Part shown: piece by piece, positions 9,543-17,607 of the stretch
Position numbering within the stretch: position 1 is the first letter of the stretch
How the letters are laid out: each line of letters starts with the position of its first letter
Origin: Jeongeupia sp. USM3
Lineage (GTDB): Bacteria; Pseudomonadota; Gammaproteobacteria; Burkholderiales; Chitinibacteraceae
Assembly: GCF_001808185.1 (NCBI RefSeq)
Contig: NZ_CP017668.1
Location: 2,356,001-2,420,000 of the forward strand
Direction of reading: 5' to 3'
Length of the DNA: 64,000 bases
Translations under genes and position numbers: made by a program
Notes under the pieces: generated by a model
What the model was told of the DNA's origin: nothing
The model's database searches: none
What the model saw: only the letters and a program-made list of their open reading frames with translations

Positions 9543-11903
9543 ATGTCCGACTTCGACGAACTGACCGCCCCAGAAACCGCACCGGCCGCCGACGACGGCG
9601 GCAACCGCCGCTATGTCAGCGCCACCGTTTCAGCCCAGGCGCCCGACGACGGCGAATCGGTCCAGCTCGGCCTGTACGCCGAGCGCAGCTACCTCGAATA
9701 CGCGATGAGCGTCGTCAAGAGCCGCGCGCTGCCGCAGGCCGAGGACGGCCAGAAACCGGTGCAGCGCCGGCTCTTGTACGCGATGCACGAGATGGGACTG
9801 ACCGCGACGTCCAAGCCGGTGAAGTCGGCGCGGATCATCGGTGACGTACTCGGTAAATTCCACCCGCACGGCGACCAGTCGGCGTACGACGCACTGGTAC
9901 GGATCGCGCAGGATTTCTCGCTGCGCTATCCGCTGGTCGACGGCCACGGCAACTTCGGTTCGCGCGACGGCGACGGCGCCGCCGCCTATCGCTACACCGA
10001 AGCGCGGCTGAGCCCGATCGCCGAGCTGCTGCTGTCCGAACTCGACGCCGGCACGACCGATTTCATTCCGAACTACGACGGCGCTTTCGACGAACCGGTG
10101 CTGCTGCCGGCACGGCTTCCGATGCTGCTGCTCAACGGCGCGTCGGGCATCGCCGTCGGCATGGCGACCGAAATCCCGCCGCACAATCTCGGCGAAGTCG
10201 CCGATGCGGCCATCGCGCTGATCCGCCAGCCGGGCCTCGATACCGCGGCGCTGCTCGAATACATCCAGGGCCCGGACCTGCCCGGCGGCGGCCAGATCAT
10301 TTCGCCGAAAAAGGACATCGTCGCCGCGTACGAGAACGGCCGCGGCAGCCTGAAGACCCGGGCGCGCTGGGAGAAGGAAGACCTCGCGCGCGGCCAGTGG
10401 CAGATCGTCGTCACCGAGCTGCCGCACGGCACGTCGTCGCAAAAGGTGCTGGAAGAAATCGAGGAGCTGACCAATCCGAAGGTCAAGAAAGGCAAGAAGG
10501 CACTGACGCAGGAGCAGGACCAGACCAAGAAGCTGATGCTGTCGTCGCTCGACCGCGTCCGCGACGAATCGGGCAAGGACCAGCCGGTGCGGCTGGTGTT
10601 CGAGCCGAAGTCGTCGCGCCAGAATGCCGACGAGCTGATGACGCTGCTGCTGGCGCACACCTCGCTGGAAACCAACCTGTCGATCAACATCGTCGCTATC
10701 GGCCGCGACGGCCGGCCGGGGCAGAAGAGCCTGCGCGACCTGATCGCCGAGTGGATTTCGTTCCGCTTCGACACGGTGCGCCGTCGCACCGAACACCGGC
10801 TCGGCAAGGTCGACGACCGCATCCACATCCTCGAAGGCCGGATGATCGTCTTCCTCAACATCGACGAGGTGATCCGCATCATCCGCGAATCGGACGAGCC
10901 GAAGGCCGCGCTGATCGCGCGCTTCGACCTGTCGGACCGGCAGGCCGAGGACATCCTCGAAATCCGCCTGCGTCAGTTGGCGCGGCTCGAAGGCATCCGG
11001 ATCGAGCAGGAACTCGCCGACCTCAAGACGGAAAAGGAAGGACTCGAACACCTGCTCGGCAACGCTGCCGCCATGCAGAAACTGGTCGTCAAGGAAATCG
11101 AAGCCGATCGCAAGAAGTACGCCGACCCGCGCCGGACGCTGATCGAACAGGCCGAAAAAGCCGTGATCGAGGTGTCGGTCGTCGACGAGGCGACGACGCT
11201 GATCCTGTCCGAGAAGGGCTGGATCCGCTCTCGCCAGGGCCACGGCATCGAGCTGGCAAGCCAGAGCTTCAAGGACGGCGACAAACTGCTTGCGGCGATC
11301 GAATGCCGCACCGTCGACAACGTCGCGCTGATCGGCTCGGACGGCCGCGTCTACACGATCCAGGCCGCCGTGGTGCCGGGCGGACGCGGCGACGGCGTGC
11401 CGGTGACGACACTGGTCGATCTGGCCGCCAAGAGCCGCATCGTCCAGCTGTTCACCGCCGGCAACGACGAATGGCTGGTGATCGCCAACTCGTCCGGCTA
11501 CGGCTTTGCCTGCCAGTTCGACAACCTGCTGAGCCGGCAGAAGGCCGGCAAGAGCTTCATCAGCGTCGACGACGGCGAAACCGTCCTCAAGCTCGCGACC
11601 TTTGTTCCACGTGAAACGTCGCTGGTTGCCTGCCTGTCGAAGGCCGGCAAGCTGCACCTGTTCCCGTACGCAGAATTCAAGCAGCTGGCCGGCGGTGGCC
11701 GTGGCGTGATCACGATGGCGCTCGACGACAAGGACGAGCTCGCTGGCCTCACCGTCTGCGACGGCGAAACGCTGAGGCTGACCGGCGCCGGCCGTGGCGG
11801 CAAGGTGACCGAGCTGATCCTCGACGCCAACGGCATGGCGCCGTACGTCGGCAAGCGCGCGCGCAAGGGCAAGCCGATCGCGCTGAAGCTGCCGGGCTTC
11901 TGA
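9543..11903 (+). CDS. parC: DNA topoisomerase IV subunit A (ParC)
   Basis: DNA-cleaving subunit of topoisomerase IV, 786 residues. The winged-helix cleavage core contains 'GDVLGKFHPHGDQSAYDALV', the quinolone-resistance-determining region, and the catalytic tyrosine in 'AYRYTEARL' at about residue 151. A long coiled-coil/tower region follows ('EDILEIRLRQLARLEGIR'). The C-terminal half carries the beta-pinwheel blades, for example 'LVACLSKAGKLHLFPYAEF'. The ATG at 9543 is preferred to a GTG at 9534; the first 30 residues are a low-complexity Glu/Pro/Ala tail not found in Escherichia coli ParC. A parS-type site is embedded in the coding region at 11603-11618. The stop overlaps the next start by one base. 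Confidence 0.96.
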   Translation: MSDFDELTAPETAPAADDGGNRRYVSATVSAQAPDDGESVQLGLYAERSYLEYAMSVVKSRALPQAEDGQKPVQRRLLYAMHEMGLTATSKPVKSARIIGDVLGKFHPHGDQSAYDALVRIAQDFSLRYPLVDGHGNFGSRDGDGAAAYRYTEARLSPIAELLLSELDAGTTDFIPNYDGAFDEPVLLPARLPMLLLNGASGIAVGMATEIPPHNLGEVADAAIALIRQPGLDTAALLEYIQGPDLPGGGQIISPKKDIVAAYENGRGSLKTRARWEKEDLARGQWQIVVTELPHGTSSQKVLEEIEELTNPKVKKGKKALTQEQDQTKKLMLSSLDRVRDESGKDQPVRLVFEPKSSRQNADELMTLLLAHTSLETNLSINIVAIGRDGRPGQKSLRDLIAEWISFRFDTVRRRTEHRLGKVDDRIHILEGRMIVFLNIDEVIRIIRESDEPKAALIARFDLSDRQAEDILEIRLRQLARLEGIRIEQELADLKTEKEGLEHLLGNAAAMQKLVVKEIEADRKKYADPRRTLIEQAEKAVIEVSVVDEATTLILSEKGWIRSRQGHGIELASQSFKDGDKLLAAIECRTVDNVALIGSDGRVYTIQAAVVPGGRGDGVPVTTLVDLAAKSRIVQLFTAGNDEWLVIANSSGYGFACQFDNLLSRQKAGKSFISVDDGETVLKLATFVPRETSLVACLSKAGKLHLFPYAEFKQLAGGGRGVITMALDDKDELAGLTVCDGETLRLTGAGRGGKVTELILDANGMAPYVGKRARKGKPIALKLPGF
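11603..11618. other. parS-type site 3, inside the parC coding region
   Basis: TGTTCCACGTGAAACG is one core change from the palindromic parS consensus. In the parC frame it is read as part of Phe-Val-Pro-Arg-Glu-Thr. Intragenic parS sites are known from other bacteria. Confidence 0.72.
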
Positions 11904-12418
11904 TGAGCCCGACGCTCGCCGCAACCTGGCAATCGCTCGGTATCGCCGAGTCGGTGCTCGCCGAAAAACGCCTGACGCTGTATGACGACGCCGACGAACT
12001 GGTGGTCGCCGAAACGGGTGACGACGGCCGCGAATGGCGGCTGACGCCGGCGACGCGAAACGCATGGCAGACGATGCAGGCGGCTGCGGCTGCCGACGGG
12101 GTGACCTTGCGCATTGCATCGGCCTGGCGCGGCATAGACCGCCAGGCCGAACTGATCCGGGCCAAGCTCGACCGCGGCGAGACGATCGCGGCCGTGCTCG
12201 AACGGCTGGCGCCCCCCGGTTGCAGCGAACACCATACCGGCCGCGCCGTCGATGTCTACGAACCGGGCGGCCCGGTGCTCGAGGAAGCGTTCGATACCAC
12301 GGCAGCCTACGCGTGGCTGCAGCTGCACGCCATCCGCTTCGGTTTCACGCTGTCGTTTCCGCGCGGCAACGCGAACGGCTATATCTACGAGCCGTGGCAC
12401 TGGTGCTACCAGCCATGA
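11903..12418 (+). CDS. M15-type D-alanyl-D-alanine carboxypeptidase (VanY-like)
   Basis: Zinc peptidase of 171 residues. It shows the M15B signature 'SEHHTGRAVDV' (SxHxxGxAxD, giving a His and an Asp zinc ligand) and the downstream 'EPWHW', where Glu is the general base and His the third ligand. Family members trim the terminal D-Ala of peptidoglycan stem peptides. No signal peptide is visible at the chosen start, so either the enzyme is exported by another route or it acts on cytoplasmic peptides. The TGATG overlap with parC indicates translational coupling, though no functional link to topoisomerase IV is known. A bidirectional terminator follows immediately. Confidence 0.87.
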   Translation: MSPTLAATWQSLGIAESVLAEKRLTLYDDADELVVAETGDDGREWRLTPATRNAWQTMQAAAAADGVTLRIASAWRGIDRQAELIRAKLDRGETIAAVLERLAPPGCSEHHTGRAVDVYEPGGPVLEEAFDTTAAYAWLQLHAIRFGFTLSFPRGNANGYIYEPWHWCYQP

Positions 12419-12444
12419 AAAACCGGCCTTAAAGGCCGGTTTTT
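12418..12444. terminator. Bidirectional intrinsic terminator
   Basis: AAAAACCGGCC/GGCCGGTTTTT stem with a short TTAAA loop, symmetrical A and T runs, in a wider perfect palindrome. It sits between the convergent VanY-like and DUF1993 genes. Confidence 0.93.
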
Positions 12445-12457
12445 CATGGCAACGCGC

Positions 12458-12961
12458 TCAGATCTCGCCGATGAAATCGCTCTTGCCGAGCGGCACACCG
12501 TTGTGGCGCAGGATGTTGTAGGCGGTCGTGATGTGGAAATACACGTTCGGCAGCGCAAAGTTCAGCAGGTAGAACTCGCCCTGCATCGGATGATCCGGCA
12601 TCCACGGCATCGTGACCGTCTTGCCTGCGGTGTCGTCCAGCGCATCGGCCGGCACCGATTCGAGATAGCTCAGCGTTGCGTTGATGCGCTCGCGCAGCTC
12701 GGCAAAGCCGGTTTCGCTGTCGTCGAATTTCGGTGGCGTGATGCCGGACAAGCGGCCGATGCTGCCCTTGGCCTGGTCGGTGGCGATCTGCACCTGCTTG
12801 AGCAGCGGGTACATGTTCGGAAACAGCCGGCTCTGCAGCAGCACCGCTTCGTCGATCTGCAGCTCGCTGCAGTAGGCGAGCGCCTTGTCGAGCAGGTGCG
12901 ACAGGTTGCCGAGCATGCGGACGTAGACCGGAACGGACAGCTGGAAGTAACTGGGCGACAT
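12458..12961 (-). CDS. DUF1993 family protein
   Basis: Protein of 167 residues that matches the DUF1993 family by overall pattern: 'VYVRMLGNLSHLLDKA' near the N-terminus, a central 'LFPNMYPLLKQVQIATDQAK' helix, and the C-terminal 'FYLLNFALPNVYFHITTAYN' followed by 'ILRHNGVPLGKSDFIG'. The family is predicted to adopt a DinB-like four-helix bundle; no enzymatic activity is established. It is cytoplasmic with no signal peptide. It stands alone, ending in the shared terminator with the VanY-like gene. Confidence 0.85.
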   Translation of the reverse strand: MSPSYFQLSVPVYVRMLGNLSHLLDKALAYCSELQIDEAVLLQSRLFPNMYPLLKQVQIATDQAKGSIGRLSGITPPKFDDSETGFAELRERINATLSYLESVPADALDDTAGKTVTMPWMPDHPMQGEFYLLNFALPNVYFHITTAYNILRHNGVPLGKSDFIGEI

Positions 12962-13033
12962 GACGACTCCTCGAACAGCGCCCCGGCCGGCCGGAGCGAC
13001 GGAGCTTCATCTTAGCCCGGCAGGGGAGGCGCT

Positions 13034-13606
13034 TCAGCCCAGGTTGAGCCGCTCGAGGCTGTCGGCGGCGGCCCGCCAGTGCCGGGCTTCGACGAGCCTC
13101 GCCGCGAGGGAATCGGCACAGTCGGCGATACTGTCGCCACCGGTATCGACGTCGAGATCGTAATCCCAGTCGGCATGCACCCGCGGCGCTTCCCACGCGG
13201 CCAGCCCGGCGGCGCGGTCGCCGCGTGCCGCTTCGCGTTCGGCGGCGATCGCCGGATCGCAGCGCACTGCGACCAGCACCGTCGCATAGCCGGCCAGCTC
13301 GGTCAGCAGCTCGCGCTTTTCGTCGCGCTCGCACCAGCCGTTGTCGATGATCAGCCGGTTGCCGGCCTGCAGCAGCCCGGGCAGGCAGTAGTGGTAGCCG
13401 CGCACCAGCGCCGCCCAGTCGTAACCGGCGCGGCCTATCGCTTCGCCACGGCACATGCGCTGCCAGTCCGATTGCGGCAGGCTGGAGAGCACGTGGTCGA
13501 TGCCGAAGTACAGATACTGCACGGGCAGCCGCTCCTGCAGCGCCCGGGCGAGCGACGACTTGCCGGCCGAGCTGCAGCCGTTGAGCACGATCACCTGCGG
13601 CAGCAT
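13034..13606 (-). CDS. Chloramphenicol-phosphotransferase-like P-loop kinase
   Basis: P-loop kinase of 190 residues. Walker A is 'LNGCSSAGKSSLARAL' near residue 8, and an Asp in 'YLYFGIDHVL' fits the position of the catalytic Asp in the chloramphenicol 3-O-phosphotransferase fold. 'LIIDNGWCERDE' supplies a Walker-B-like strand. Family members include true drug kinases and many housekeeping proteins of unknown substrate; resistance cannot be inferred. The ATG shares one base with the stop of the AraC-type gene upstream, so it is very likely co-translated with that regulator. Confidence 0.78.
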   Translation of the reverse strand: MLPQVIVLNGCSSAGKSSLARALQERLPVQYLYFGIDHVLSSLPQSDWQRMCRGEAIGRAGYDWAALVRGYHYCLPGLLQAGNRLIIDNGWCERDEKRELLTELAGYATVLVAVRCDPAIAAEREAARGDRAAGLAAWEAPRVHADWDYDLDVDTGGDSIADCADSLAARLVEARHWRAAADSLERLNLG

Positions 13607-14541
13607 CACAGCACCGGCAGACAGAGGTCGATCTGGCCGTCGCCGAAGTGGGCGCGGTAACGTTCGATCCGCGGCCTTGCCGGATCGGGCGTCAGCCCGG
13701 CGCGCGGGAACCACACGTGCATCAGGTCGCGCCAGCGCGGGCCGATGTCGTCGGTCGGGCCGGTAAAGCTGAACACCGCCCAGCGGCCGCCGTGCAGCCT
13801 GCATTCGCCGAAACCGCGCGGGATCCGCGTACCGGGTTCGATCCGCACTGCGGTGTCGTAGCGGCGCCGGCCTGCCGGGGTCGTGCCGGGGTCGTTCCAG
13901 ATCAGCCCGTACCAGAAGTCCTTGTCGAGCTGGTTGCGGTGGCAGAAGTTGCCGAACTGGATCCACATCTCGTTCAGGTGGCAACCATAGTCGCCGACCT
14001 CGCGCTGGTACAGGCAGCGCATCGTCGGCCATTCCTCGACTGTGATTTTCGCGGCGATCTCGTCGAACGACCAGACGTAATCGGCGTCGGTCCCGGCGAT
14101 CCGGCCGCCGGGCTGGTAACTCTTGGGGCCGAGCGTCTGCTTGAGCCAGTCTCGCGTTTCGGGTTCGCCCTTGCGCCAGGCGCTCGGGGTAAAACCGAAC
14201 TCGCGGTGGAAGGCGCGGCTGAACGTCGCCGCCGACGAGAAACCGACCTGGCGCGCAACCTCGCCGATCGGCAGATGCGGCGCCCAGTGCAGCAGCGATG
14301 CGGCGGTCTCGAGCCGGGTTTTCCACAGGAAGGCCTGCGGCGTCGTGTTGTAGCGGTTCTGGAAGCGGCGGACCAGGTACCACGGCGAGTAGTGCGCCGC
14401 GTCGGCGAGATCGGCCAGCGTCAGCGGCGACGAGAGATCGCGCATCATCCGGTCGACCGCACGCTCCAGTCGCGGGCACGGGATCAACCGGTGCGGCTGA
14501 CGGGACACGACGGGAATGTAGTTCGGAACCGGGGCGTTCAT
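13606..14541 (-). CDS. AraC-family regulator with C-terminal GyrI-like domain
   Basis: About 311 residues. The N-terminal DNA-binding region has two helix-turn-helix motifs ('LTLADLADAAHYSPWYLVRR' and 'PIGEVARQVGFSSAATFSRA') and the signature 'FHREFGFTPSAWRK'. From about residue 150 a GyrI-like effector-binding domain follows ('ITVEEWPTMRCLYQREVGDY', then 'GFGECRLHGGRWAVFSFTGP'), as in Rob and related proteins that bind cationic or aromatic drugs. The ATG at 14541 is preferred to one at 14568. It overlaps the downstream kinase gene, so the pair may form a small drug or metabolite response unit (inference). Confidence 0.88.
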   Translation of the reverse strand: MNAPVPNYIPVVSRQPHRLIPCPRLERAVDRMMRDLSSPLTLADLADAAHYSPWYLVRRFQNRYNTTPQAFLWKTRLETAASLLHWAPHLPIGEVARQVGFSSAATFSRAFHREFGFTPSAWRKGEPETRDWLKQTLGPKSYQPGGRIAGTDADYVWSFDEIAAKITVEEWPTMRCLYQREVGDYGCHLNEMWIQFGNFCHRNQLDKDFWYGLIWNDPGTTPAGRRRYDTAVRIEPGTRIPRGFGECRLHGGRWAVFSFTGPTDDIGPRWRDLMHVWFPRAGLTPDPARPRIERYRAHFGDGQIDLCLPVL

Positions 14542-14626
14542 CGCGGTTTTCCTGGCTGGCCAAGGCATAAGGTCAAGACCTTAGCATGCCGCAAGCGCCG
14601 CGCGACGACTAGCCCCCGGCGTACCG

Positions 14627-14650
14627 GCGACGTTTCACGTGAAACGTCGC
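14627..14650. other. parS-type site 4 within a 24-base perfect palindrome
   Basis: The 16-mer CGTTTCACGTGAAACG at 14631-14646 contains the perfect parS core GTTTCACGTGAAAC. The symmetry continues four bases further on each side, centred at 14638/14639. It lies in the gap between thiD and the upstream-facing AraC gene. Confidence 0.85.
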
Positions 14651-14653
14651 GGC

Positions 14654-15475
14654 TCAGTCCTTGCCGTCTTCGCCGCGGCTCCAGAACATCCGGTCCGGCA
14701 GCGGCCGGCCCATGCCGGGACGGAAGGCGTTTTTCAGCGTCTGCCAGGTGAACTCCTGTGCATCGCGCACCGCCTGGCCGAGCTCGACGCCGTTGGCGAG
14801 CGCGCCGGCAATCGCCGCCGACAGCGTTGCGCCGGCACCGTGGAAATGGCCGGGCAGCCGCTCCCAGCTGTCGGTGCGCATCCGGCCGTTGCCGCTGAAC
14901 AGCGCGTTGACGACCTTGGGCGTCGGCGCCTGCGAACCGGTGATCAGGACATACTCGCAGCCGAGCTGGACGATGCGGTTGGCGGCAGCGTCGAGCGGCA
15001 GGTCTTCCTGCTCGTCGGCATCGTCGCTGGCGAGCAGGCGTGCACCGTGCTGGTTGGTCGTGACGATCAGCGAGTGCGGCACCAGCAGGTCGCGCAGCGC
15101 GCCGACATATTCGTCGACAGCCATCTCGTCGCCGAGCGTCCGCGGCACGACCGGGTCGAGGATCAGCGGTACGTCCGGGTAATCGGCGGCGATCTCGGCG
15201 AGCACGGTCAGGTTTTCGATGCTGCCGACCAGGCCGACCTTGATCGCGTCGACCTCGGCATCCTCGAGCACGTAGCGCGCCTGGTCGTGCAGCCATTCCG
15301 GGTCGACCGGCTGAAACTCCTGCAAGCCGGTGCTGTCCTGCACGGTGAGCGCCGTGATCACCGGCAAGGCGTGGCAGCCCAGCGCCGCCAGCGTCAGCAC
15401 GTCGGCCGATACCCCGGCGCCGCCCGACGGATCGTTGGCGGCAAATGTGAGTACGAGCGGAGGGACGGCATTCAT
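14654..15475 (-). CDS. thiD: Hydroxymethylpyrimidine/phosphomethylpyrimidine kinase (ThiD-like)
   Basis: Ribokinase-fold enzyme of 273 residues that phosphorylates HMP and HMP-P in thiamine synthesis. The N-terminal 'FAANDPSGGAGVSADVLTLA' and 'ALTVQDSTG' are ThiD signatures. 'LILDPVVPRTLGDEM' and the anion-hole loop near residue 213 are in place. That loop reads 'FHGAGATLSAAIA' rather than the usual HGTGCTLSAAIA, so the Cys often assigned to catalysis is Ala216, and the preceding Thr is also lost. The 'TPN' motif region is likewise altered to 'VTTNQHGA'. It may be a divergent but active betaproteobacterial ThiD. The stop is eight bases from a parS palindrome. Confidence 0.87.
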   Translation of the reverse strand: MNAVPPLVLTFAANDPSGGAGVSADVLTLAALGCHALPVITALTVQDSTGLQEFQPVDPEWLHDQARYVLEDAEVDAIKVGLVGSIENLTVLAEIAADYPDVPLILDPVVPRTLGDEMAVDEYVGALRDLLVPHSLIVTTNQHGARLLASDDADEQEDLPLDAAANRIVQLGCEYVLITGSQAPTPKVVNALFSGNGRMRTDSWERLPGHFHGAGATLSAAIAGALANGVELGQAVRDAQEFTWQTLKNAFRPGMGRPLPDRMFWSRGEDGKD

Positions 15476-15538
15476 GGCGGGACACGGAAACGATTGGGGT
15501 AGAATTCCGATTCTAAACGACGCTCGAGATGCGACCCG

Positions 15539-15703
15539 ATGAAAAAGTATATGTGTTTGATTTGCGGCTTTATTTATGACGAGGCCGATGGCCGCCCCGA
15601 AGACGGCATCGCCCCGGGTACCGCCTGGGACGACGTGCCGCCGAACTGGACCTGCCCGGATTGCGGCGCGCGCAAGGACGATTTCGAGATGATCGAGATC
15701 TGA
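15539..15703 (+). CDS. rubA: Rubredoxin
   Basis: Iron-sulfur-free electron carrier of 54 residues that binds one iron through four cysteines. The first pair is 'MCLICGFIYDE' (Cys6, Cys9) and the second 'WTCPDCGARKDDF' (Cys39, Cys42). The spacing and aromatic residues (Tyr4, Tyr13, Trp30, Trp37) are canonical. The ATG at 15539 follows a weak GAG site. The gene is divergent from thiD; a -10-like TAGAAT at 15500-15505 lies in the gap. In betaproteobacteria a rubredoxin gene often lies beside thiD, matching this layout. Confidence 0.97.
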   Translation: MKKYMCLICGFIYDEADGRPEDGIAPGTAWDDVPPNWTCPDCGARKDDFEMIEI

Positions 15704-15732
15704 ACCTCGCCCGTCACCAACGAGAAACCGCG

Positions 15733-16566
15733 ATGAAACGCCAATTTTCCGTGCTCGCCGTTGCCACCGCCGTGCTGCTCGGCGGCTGCCAGCAGGTCAG
15801 CACCACCGGCGCCGGCGCGACCAATATCACCCGCAAGCAGAGCATGAGCATGCTGGTGTCCGAGAAGGACGTCGAACGGATGTCCGCGCAGGCCTACGTC
15901 GAGACGCTGAACAAGGCCAAGGGCGGCGGCAAGCTCAATACCGACGCGGCGATGACGCAGCGCGTACGCGGCATCGCCGCCCGGCTGATTCCGCAGACCG
16001 CGGTGTTCCGGCCCGACGCGCCGGGCTGGAAGTGGGAAGTCAACGTCGAGCAGAGCAAGCAGCTGAACGCCTACTGCATGGCCGGCGGCAAGATCATGTT
16101 CTATTCGGGCATCATCACCGCGCTCAAGCTGTCCGACGACGAGATCGCCCAGATCATGGGCCACGAGATCGCCCACGCGCTGCGCGAACACGCACGCGAG
16201 CGGATGAGCAGCGAAGCCAACAAGCAATTCACGATGCAGGGGATCTCCATCGTTACCAACGGCAAATACGACGCGCTGCTCGGCCTGGGCGACCAGCTGA
16301 TCGCCGTCGGCTACACGCTGCCTAACAGCCGCGAACACGAGTCCGAGGCCGACGTGATGGGGCTGGAGCTCGCCGCACGCGCCGGTTACAAGCCGCAGGC
16401 GGCGGTGACGCTGTGGCAGAAGATGGCCGCCGCGTCGCAGGGCGGTTCGCCCGAGTTCCTGTCGACCCACCCGTCGTCGAACACGCGGATCCGCGACCTG
16501 CAGGCACAGATCCCCAAGGTCGAGCCGCTGTACCAGACCGCGGCCAAACAGTACGGTAAACGCTGA
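15733..16566 (+). CDS. M48-family metallopeptidase lipoprotein
   Basis: Predicted outer- or inner-membrane lipoprotein of 277 residues. The signal peptide ends in lipobox 'LLGGC', giving a lipidated Cys at about residue 18. The zinc site is 'GHEIAHALREHARE', HExxH at 144-148. The downstream Glu ligand is in 'REHESEADVMGLELAARAGY', the usual ExxxD of M48. Relatives such as LoiP and YcaL take part in envelope quality control. It has no transmembrane anchor beyond the lipid. The stop overlaps the hemJ start by one base, so the two genes are coupled. Confidence 0.92.
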   Translation: MKRQFSVLAVATAVLLGGCQQVSTTGAGATNITRKQSMSMLVSEKDVERMSAQAYVETLNKAKGGGKLNTDAAMTQRVRGIAARLIPQTAVFRPDAPGWKWEVNVEQSKQLNAYCMAGGKIMFYSGIITALKLSDDEIAQIMGHEIAHALREHARERMSSEANKQFTMQGISIVTNGKYDALLGLGDQLIAVGYTLPNSREHESEADVMGLELAARAGYKPQAAVTLWQKMAAASQGGSPEFLSTHPSSNTRIRDLQAQIPKVEPLYQTAAKQYGKR

Positions 16567-16988
16567 TGCTCTGGTTCAAGGCACTGCACATCATCTTCGT
16601 CACCAGCTGGTTCGCCGGGCTGTTCTATCTGCCGCGGCTGTTCGTCAACCACGCGATGGCGACCGAGCCTGCCGAAATTGCCCGGCTGGCGCTGATGGAA
16701 AAGAAGCTGTTGCGTTTCATGACGCCGCTGGCGGTACTGGCGCTCGGCTTCGGGCTCGCGACCTGGGCGAGCTACGACTTCTACGCCGGCCCGGGCTGGC
16801 GCTGGATGCACGCCAAGCTGACCCTGGTCATGCTGCTGATCGGCTACCACGGCTGGTGCTTCAAGCTCTGCAGCGATTTCGCCGCCGGCCGCAACGCGCG
16901 CAGCCACCGCTGGTACCGGGTGTTCAACGAGCTGCCGGTGCTGGCGCTGTTCGCCATCGTCATCCTCGTCGTCGTCAAACCCTTCTGA
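16566..16988 (+). CDS. hemJ: HemJ-type protoporphyrinogen IX oxidase
   Basis: Small integral membrane protein of 140 residues with four predicted helices. It begins 'MLWFKALHIIFVTSWFAGLF', where His8 is the conserved residue found in HemJ. 'WRWMHAKLTLVMLLIGYHGW' carries the second conserved His-x-Lys. HemJ oxidises protoporphyrinogen IX to protoporphyrin IX in bacteria lacking HemG or HemY. hemL, an early haem-pathway gene, lies 0.6 kb downstream, which supports the assignment. Some homologues are annotated CopD-like; the length and His pattern favour HemJ. Confidence 0.88.
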   Translation: MLWFKALHIIFVTSWFAGLFYLPRLFVNHAMATEPAEIARLALMEKKLLRFMTPLAVLALGFGLATWASYDFYAGPGWRWMHAKLTLVMLLIGYHGWCFKLCSDFAAGRNARSHRWYRVFNELPVLALFAIVILVVVKPF

Positions 16989-17002
16989 AGCCGAGGCCCG
17001 CC

Positions 17003-17464
17003 ATGGCGATCGAAATCGAACGCAAATTCCTGCTCGCCAGCGATGCCTGGCGCAGCGCCGTCACCACGTCGACGCGCATTGCCCAGGGCTATCTGTGCAC
17101 CGATCCCGAACGCACCGTGCGCGTGCGCCTGAAAGGCGATGCGGGCTTCCTGACGATCAAGGGCAAGAACCAGGGCATCGCGCGCGCCGAGTTCGAATAC
17201 CCGGTGCCGCAGGCCGACGCCGAGGCGATGCTGGCGCTGTGCCCGAACGTGCTCGACAAGACGCGGCACCTGCTCAGCGTCGGCGCGCTGCTGTGGGAAA
17301 TCGACGAATTCCACGGCGACAATGCCGGGCTGATCGTCGCCGAAGTCGAACTCGACGCGGTCGACGCCACGTTCGAGCGGCCCGGCTGGCTCGGCGCCGA
17401 GGTCTCCGCCGACCCGCGCTATTACAACAGCGCGCTGTCAGAAAAGCCGTACTGCCGCTGGTGA
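17003..17464 (+). CDS. CYTH-domain protein (triphosphate tunnel metalloenzyme)
   Basis: Protein of 153 residues consisting of one CYTH domain. The diagnostic 'IEIERKFLL' (ExExK) is at residues 3-10. Basic tunnel residues appear in 'TVRVRLKGDAGFLTIKGKN' and acidic ones in 'WEIDEFHG' and 'LIVAEVELD'. Such enzymes hydrolyse tripolyphosphate or thiamine triphosphate, or act as class IV adenylate cyclases; at this size and without a CHAD domain a triphosphatase is most likely. The stop codon's last base begins a long imperfect palindrome (repeat copy A). Confidence 0.9.
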   Translation: MAIEIERKFLLASDAWRSAVTTSTRIAQGYLCTDPERTVRVRLKGDAGFLTIKGKNQGIARAEFEYPVPQADAEAMLALCPNVLDKTRHLLSVGALLWEIDEFHGDNAGLIVAEVELDAVDATFERPGWLGAEVSADPRYYNSALSEKPYCRW

Positions 17465-17570
17465 GTGCGGTGAACGCTGCTGGCTGCGTTGTACTCGCCC
17501 GCCGTACCGACCAGTACTGTCTGTGCTTCGTACGCCTTGCCAGCATCCGCTGAACTTTGTTCACCGCACT
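17464..17570. repeat. Palindromic intergenic repeat, copy A
   Basis: Perfect 12-base terminal inverted repeats AGTGCGGTGAAC and GTTCACCGCACT bracket a 107-base element. Inside it, TGCTGGCTGCGTT and CCTTGCCAGCA add a second inverted pair. It starts on the last base of the CYTH stop codon and ends 37 bases before hemL. It shares the TGCTGGCTGCGTT core and layout with the element at 32139. Confidence 0.7.
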
Positions 17571-17607
17571 GCATGTTTTCACTGTGGTTGTGACCACAAG
17601 GATTTGA

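Noticed and set aside
13034..14563. One 509-codon frame spanning the CPT-like kinase and the AraC gene
   Set aside because: Only the C-terminal 190 residues are protein-like; the rest is an out-of-frame reading of the AraC gene.
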